From Ephemerocybe angulata (Eukaryota; Basidiomycota; Agaricomycetes; Agaricales; Psathyrellaceae): a stretch of 64,000 bases of DNA. The number at the start of each line of letters is the position of its first letter. Position 1 is the first letter of the stretch. The translations under genes were made by a program, and so were the position numbers. The stretch is from positions 372,001-436,000 of the forward strand of contig JAACJK010000222.1 in NCBI GenBank assembly GCA_013368325.1, read 5' to 3'. The notes beneath the pieces were generated by a model. It searched no databases. It was given only the letters and a program-made list of their open reading frames with translations, and had not been told where the DNA came from. Of this stretch, positions 58,501 to 64,000 are shown piece by piece.

Positions 58501-60658
58501 CTTCCTCTTCGAGAGCGTCGAGGACAAGGTCAACCCCACCGGCTTCATCGACGAGAAGCTCGTCCGATCCTCGGGCAAGCTCGAGCTGCTCAACCGCATT
58601 CTCCCCAAGTTCTTCGCCACTGGACATCGTGTGCTTATCTTCTTCCAGATGACCAAGGTCATGGACATCATGGAGGACTTTATGAAGATGATGGGGTGGA
58701 AGTACTTGAGGCTGGATGGTGGAACGAAGACGGAGGAGCGTGCTTCGTTCGTGCAACTGTTCAACCAGAAGGACTCGGAGTACAAGGTGTTCATTCTGTC
58801 GACGCGTGCTGGTGGTCTTGGTCTGAACTTGCAAACTGCTGATACCGTTATCATGTAAGTGCCTGAACCTTTGTTTATTGCAAAGTCTTGCTAACAGTGC
58901 CTGTAGCTTCGACTCGGATTGGAATCCTCACGCCGATTTGCAGGCGCAGGATCGTGCTCATCGTATCGGTCAGACCAAGGCTGTCCTTATCCTTCGCTTT
59001 ATCACGGAGAAGAGTGTGGAGGAGGCGATGTACCAGCGTGCCAGATACAAGTTGGACATTGACGACAAGGTTATCCAGGCTGGTCGTTTCGACAACAAGT
59101 CTACCCAAGAGGAGCAGGAAGAGTTCTTGGTATGTGTGCCTCTCTTTACAAATGCAACATGTCGGCTAACATGTCACCTTTTAGCGCTCCATCTTGGAGG
59201 CAGATCAGGAGGAGGAAAATGAGGAAGCCGGAGACATGAACGATGACGAGCTTAACGAACTTCTATCGCGTTCGGAGGACGAGCAGCGCATATTCAAGGA
59301 GATGGACATTAAGCGGGAGCGTGAAGCGTTGGAGAACTGGCGCGCTCTGGGGAAGAAGGGCAAGCCGATCACAGGGCTACTTCAGCTAGAAGAGCTGCCC
59401 GACTGCTACAAGACAGACGAGCCGTTTATTGTGCAGGAGAACTTGGACGATCTGGTGGAGGGCAGGGGACAGAGGAAGAGGAATGTTGTGAGCTATAATG
59501 ATGGGCTCGATGACGATACGTGGGCTCAGGTAAGCACATTCTTCCTTGACGCGTCGCGTCGCGTGTGGGCTCGTGGCCTTTATTTGCCACCCCCGGATCA
59601 TACGTCACTTTTTCGACCCTGCTCATTTCGTGGTGATTAACACTTTATGCTTACTATTACTGTTTTAGGCTTTGGAGGAAGGTGAAGATATCGAGGAGTT
59701 GGCCGAGAAGGCGCGGGACAAGAAGGACAGGCGTCTCGCGAACAAGCTGATGCGGGAAGAGTCCGGCCGCGGGACCCCTGTGTCGGAGACCGATGGACGT
59801 GGGCGGAAGAACAAGAAGGGCAAGGCGAAGGCGAATGACTATGACTCGCTGCCGGCGGGATCGAAGAGGAAACGTGGCAAGCACCAGTCGGAGACGCCGT
59901 CGATGATGGGCGATGATGATGATGATGAGCAGGATAACGGAGGGGTGCGTTTTGTTCAGTTTTTGGTTATTAGACTCGAGTCTAACTTTTCTCGTCTGTG
60001 TGCGTTTAGAAGCGACGCAGAAAGGCTGTGGCTAGTGGAAGTGGGAATAACGTCGGCGACGTTCCTCCGCAGATGAAAGAGCGAATGAAGAAGGCGTTTT
60101 CGGAATGTTACAAGGCTGTAAGCCAGTGTACTGATGACACCGGGCGGAAACGATGCGAGCTATTCCGAGAGCTACCAGACAAGAGGGTGAGCCGCCTTTC
60201 CGTGCCTGTGACCAATGTCTTCCTCGTCATACTGACGCTCTCTTGAACCTGTGCAGGATTACCCCGATTACTATACGCTCATCCAGACACCGATATCCCT
60301 CGCCCAGATCCGGAAACGGTCGAATGGCAACTACTACAAGAATGTGCTTGCATACCGAGACGACTGGCGTACGATGTTCAACAACGCGCGCACGTACAAC
60401 CAGGAGGGGTCGTGGGTGTATATCGACGCTGAGGAGATGGAGAAAACGTTCAATGCTGCATTCGAGCGGTGCATCGCGGGGACGGACATGCCTGGGGCAC
60501 CAGCGCCTTCTGCGGGGTCCACGGCATCGTATGACTCGGCTTTAACGCCGATGGAGGAGGATGATAGGCCACCACCCGCGAGGAGTCGGAGCGCTGGGAG
60601 GAAGTCGACACAGATCCTGAGTGACGATGAGTATCTGACTCCCAGTGATGAAGAGTAG
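55547..60658 (+). CDS. STH1: SNF2/STH1-type chromatin remodelling ATPase
   Basis: Multi-exon gene of roughly 1,400 residues. Domains in order: a Gln-rich N-terminus; a QLQ-like segment ([20 protein letters not shown]); and an HSA helix region ([20 protein letters not shown]). The helicase has [20 protein letters not shown], Walker [12 protein letters not shown] split by an intron at 57542-57592, [60 protein letters not shown] and [19 protein letters not shown]. Then come a SnAC-like region ([19 protein letters not shown]) and a C-terminal bromodomain ([34 protein letters not shown], with the acetyl-lysine Asn). It is the catalytic subunit of SWI/SNF or RSC; I favour Sth1/Snf21 but cannot exclude Snf2. 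Confidence 0.95.
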
Positions 60659-63600
60659 GCGTTCCGTTCCGTCTTGTCATCCTGATGTCGTGGTCGGATC
60701 GTTGGTCGCGGGTTCGCGGGCGTATTTTGGGGCATAGCAGTTTAGCGCGCCGCGGCTGGCTTCCTCGGGACTACGGTCGCGTACTGCGGTTGAAGATCAT
60801 ACCCGTTTGGGAGGGGTGGTGTGGGGGTTTTCTCCGGTCTCCACGAATCGAACACTTTGTACCATTGTGTCGGTCCTTCTTCACACCTTTTGCCATCTTT
60901 TCTTCCATGTCTTTTTCTGTCCCTCGGGCACACTTCCGGTGCAAAGTGCCTCCTCCTGTCGTATTTTTGACTGTCTCCTCCTCTCCACTTTGGCGCTCGT
61001 TATCTCTTATATGACGTTTTCTGTTCATCTTAAATTCGATTATTGTATAGTTAGGGTACCTTCTCTTACATGTATATGTGTGACTACTACTTCGCTTTGC
61101 TCTCGCTCGCTCCTCTCTTCTCTATAAAGCCCTCCTTGTCATGTATCAATTCAATTGGCTAGTGGCTGAACCTAATCACGAATTCGTTGCAACCACATGA
61201 AGCTCGCCCCAAGGGCCAAGAGTATGTTTTGAGCTTGGTTCTGGGATTCTGCGCTCACAAGGTCGCTGCGGATACACGGTTAGAGTTAAACGGGGTGTCT
61301 CGGCCAGTAGGTCGCTGAAGATAGCAGTGATTGCAGTATGTGTGCCTGCGAGTGAATGGCTTGTGAATGGCGGAGACCTTGCCATGACCTCAGTTAAGGT
61401 CGGGGCGTAGGTGTCTGTTTCTGAAAGGACCATATATCTATTGAATTTTCTTGTGATTTTAATTAATCAGAGTACGTATATATTGTTGCACTGCAGGGCC
61501 CTGCTGCGTCCGGACTCCGATCCTCCTCGTCGAAATCGTCACGCCGTCGTTTTGTCATTGATGCTCAGTCAGCCAAGCACCTGACTTTGCCGGAGGGCAG
61601 CGATAGAGTTTCGACGGCAAGTTGCAATGCCGATCCTTTGGCAAGGTCTCTGGTCTCAGGTACGAGTGATGGGGGACCAGTGGGATCAGTGATGTGCGCG
61701 GTCTTCGACAACTTGAACCGCAGTGGCGGGCGATCCGTCGAGGAGGCCCTCGAACAGGCGCCCACGCAACCTGGGGCGGAGTGTCAGGGTCGAGTTGAGT
61801 TGGGGGACGACGACGACGATGGGCATGTGATTGGTAAAGAAGGTGGGCCGATTGTCGAATATTTGCAGGTTGGCGTTGGATGTGTTGGGCTTTTGCGGGG
61901 TCGAGAGTTCTCCTCGGGCGAACGTCCGTGGGGTGTTATGGTGCTGATAGGCGAGAGTTGGGAAATGTTACCGGGGAATTATGCCCTCGAGCTAACCTTT
62001 CCTGTGGGGTCCAAGCCAAGATTGGAGAGATAGCACGGAGAGGTGTGGAAATAGACCTACGGCGACTCTGCTCTAGTACCGTGCTGCATATTTGGCGCCG
62101 TGGATTGTGATTTCCAGAGGCTAAGGTTTACCGTACAGGGTCCTATCAATGCAGCTACCTTCTATCTGGCTTGTTCAAACTTCAAGGGCACAGGGTCGCA
62201 TGCCGACCCTTAAATAACAGCGTTTCATCCAAGTCGGCCCTACCGAGGATCCGACGACTTAGCGATCACCTGGGCTAAGCGAGGCTAAGCGCGGGCGCTA
62301 CACGCCTCGGTGGGCGCTCTGGTTGATGTTCTGGGTGCAATGGTGAGTGCTCGACAACGATCCCAAGCGATCCCACCGATGCAAGCAGCTAATTCCGTCC
62401 ACCCAGATGGTAACGATAGCCTTCGAATTGGTTCCACGCTTCTTGCCTTCAAGGAGAAAGAACATGACTCGGAAATGTTGTGGGGATTCCGAAGATGCAA
62501 GGAGGTTGTTGAAGATCACGAAGGAGCACTTGGACCATGCGGCATAACACGGTAGAAAATGCCTGTTCGTGTTTGAAGTAGTACATAAGTACCCTGCAGT
62601 GGCTACCCCAGCATGCGCTTCAATTGAATGGGTCGTCTCCAGGTCGGTTAACCGGGGTTGAACGTGGGTGCCTCTCGTGCTTCAAGTGATCCAATGGGAT
62701 TCGATGGAAGGCCGGGCACTTGGTGCCAGTGCGGCGGGCAATCGCACCGTATACGGCATGTCACTGTTCTTCATACCAAATGAAAGAAGTCCGATAGAGA
62801 ACGGGAATCGAGTCACATAGGCTGTCCCAAGACAGAGAAGGGTAGATAACGAAGCCTGGAATTCGTCATGGGGCCCTTTGAGCTGTCTTCTCAGCGGCAC
62901 TGTAGAGTATAGATAGAGTGCTAGAGAGAAGGAGCTCGCTAAGAAGGCAAATCGCTATAACCTTGTTGGCTTCATTCTGGTAGCCTTGCGCTCGGCTCCT
63001 ACGAGCACGCATGGTCCAACGGCATCGAGGGGGTGCTTGCGCAGCGAACGCAGATCCGGTGGTGGAAACGAGGGTTCTCCTAGCATGATGATCAGTTGTT
63101 ATTTCCATCCAACCGTTATGTTTTGTACATGAAGTCGGAGTGGGAGACTGGAGTCTGCTCTTGGGATTTTGAAAAGCGCCGCTCCGGCAACGGTGACTTA
63201 TTGCCATTCGCCATGGTTGACCGTTAAATGGCGAACAGAGACCGGCGGACTTTGTGAGGGACCTAGTAGAACCCATGGGCGGTGAACTTGAACGCTTTCA
63301 AGAAAGGGCCTTCAAGACGTATCAGGCAGAAAAGTGTCCAAGTAAGAATACAGAATTTCCTAGAGTAGCTTAAGTTTTAATCAATATACAAGAGCTGGTG
63401 GTAATGGCAGTGTTGTTTGGTGTAGGGGTCGTATCTGAGAACTGGTACAAAAGGCAGCACGATGAAGAAAACGAGCGGACGGGCGAAAAAACGGGGCAAT
63501 GCGAAAGGAAGGGTACAACAGGGCTAACAGGCACGATGGATGGGAGAGAGGGCACATCGAGAGCGGGTAGAAAAGCAGCTCACGATACAGATATATATTG

Positions 63601-64000
63601 AACGACGGAGGGGTTGTATCGGCGGCGAAGGGGCTCACCCCCGTCCTTCACAACCCCATCCAGAAATAGGGACGACGAATACATCGACCCTCAGGCCAGC
63701 AGCGGTATAACGAGAGATACTGAAGCGGGTCCACATCCAAGGTCGGCAGACACTGAGCCTGGAAATGAAACGGCATTTTGTCAAGTTGGCGGCGGTGGAA
63801 ATGGTACTTTTGCAGTGGCTGGGTAGACTTTATCCAGCCAAGGAAGGCGATGACTTGTTTGAGCGAACATGGGAGACCTGGCCGTAAGAATTACGATTCG
63901 GTGACCACTGACGACCCCAGGGTCAATCGAGGGTACCGGGTAAAAGAATTCCTATCAGGAGACGGCGATCTGGTGATGCCCAACTATTGTTGGGTCTGTG
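60659..64000. other. Right-edge region without recognised genes
   Basis: The first 500 bases are the 3' flank of the SNF2-type gene. Open frames at 61176-61433 (-), 61587-62033 (+, 148 codons, with an Asp run), 62866-63276 (-) and 63381-63638 (-) show no motif I recognise and no convincing splice chain. No RNA or transposon signature seen. Confidence 0.45.
61587..62033 (+). CDS. Hypothetical open frame, weak candidate
   Basis: 148-codon open frame with ATG, a short Asp run (GDDDDDGHVIG) and a hydrophobic segment (YLQVGVGCVGLLRG). No homologous family is recognised. The minus strand of the same interval is also open for long stretches with Ser/Pro/Thr-rich composition, so the coding strand is uncertain. 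Confidence 0.2.
   Translation: MPEGSDRVSTASCNADPLARSLVSGTSDGGPVGSVMCAVFDNLNRSGGRSVEEALEQAPTQPGAECQGRVELGDDDDDGHVIGKEGGPIVEYLQVGVGCVGLLRGREFSSGERPWGVMVLIGESWEMLPGNYALELTFPVGSKPRLER

Overview
This is nuclear DNA of a filamentous basidiomycete, most likely an agaricomycete. The evidence is many short GT-AG introns (about 45-65 nt), small and micro exons, GC-rich coding sequence, divergently paired genes with short shared promoters, and a gene set of fungal type: secreted PL8 lyase, expansin-like protein, fungal ADAM, Cyc8/Ssn6, Brl1/Brr6 and an SRA-domain protein. No bacterial operons, CRISPR arrays or intact tRNAs were found. Gene models were built by hand from splice sites and family conservation. 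Where exons are listed the phases were checked.

Layout. 0.6-15.4 kb is gene-dense. Two inverted paralogues of a secreted PL8 polysaccharide lyase (587-3623, + and 12245-15376, -) bracket an expansin-like secreted protein, an uncharacterised acidic protein, a small GPI-type secreted protein, MYG1 and an SRA-YDG protein. Between MYG1 and the SRA gene, which converge, lies a run of seven consecutive short hairpins (9810-9957). 17-21.5 kb holds a four-helix MARVEL-like membrane protein, an MFSD1-like transporter and ribosomal protein eL15. 21.5-24.1 kb carries a decayed F-box gene. 24.1-27.9 kb is a transmembrane ADAM metalloprotease with a 6-nt exon. 31.3-34 kb is a divergent pair, mitochondrial ClpP and the nuclear-envelope protein Brl1/Brr6.

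34-43.3 kb is a gene desert with scattered decayed-looking ORFs. It contains a roughly 670-bp non-autonomous transposon (MITE) with 33-bp terminal inverted repeats and a flanking target duplication. 43.3-60.7 kb is again rich in conserved genes: the Cyc8/Ssn6 corepressor, a branched-chain aminotransferase with an apparent frameshift, and the divergent pair Ku80 and SNF2/STH1-type remodeller ATPase. The last 3.3 kb has no recognisable gene.

Themes. The left part serves extracellular polysaccharide and cell-wall work. The right part is chromatin and genome maintenance (SRA, Cyc8, Ku80, Snf2/Sth1). The most unusual non-coding signals are the hairpin array, the MITE with its embedded 31-bp palindrome, and a telomere-like box upstream of the ribosomal protein gene.
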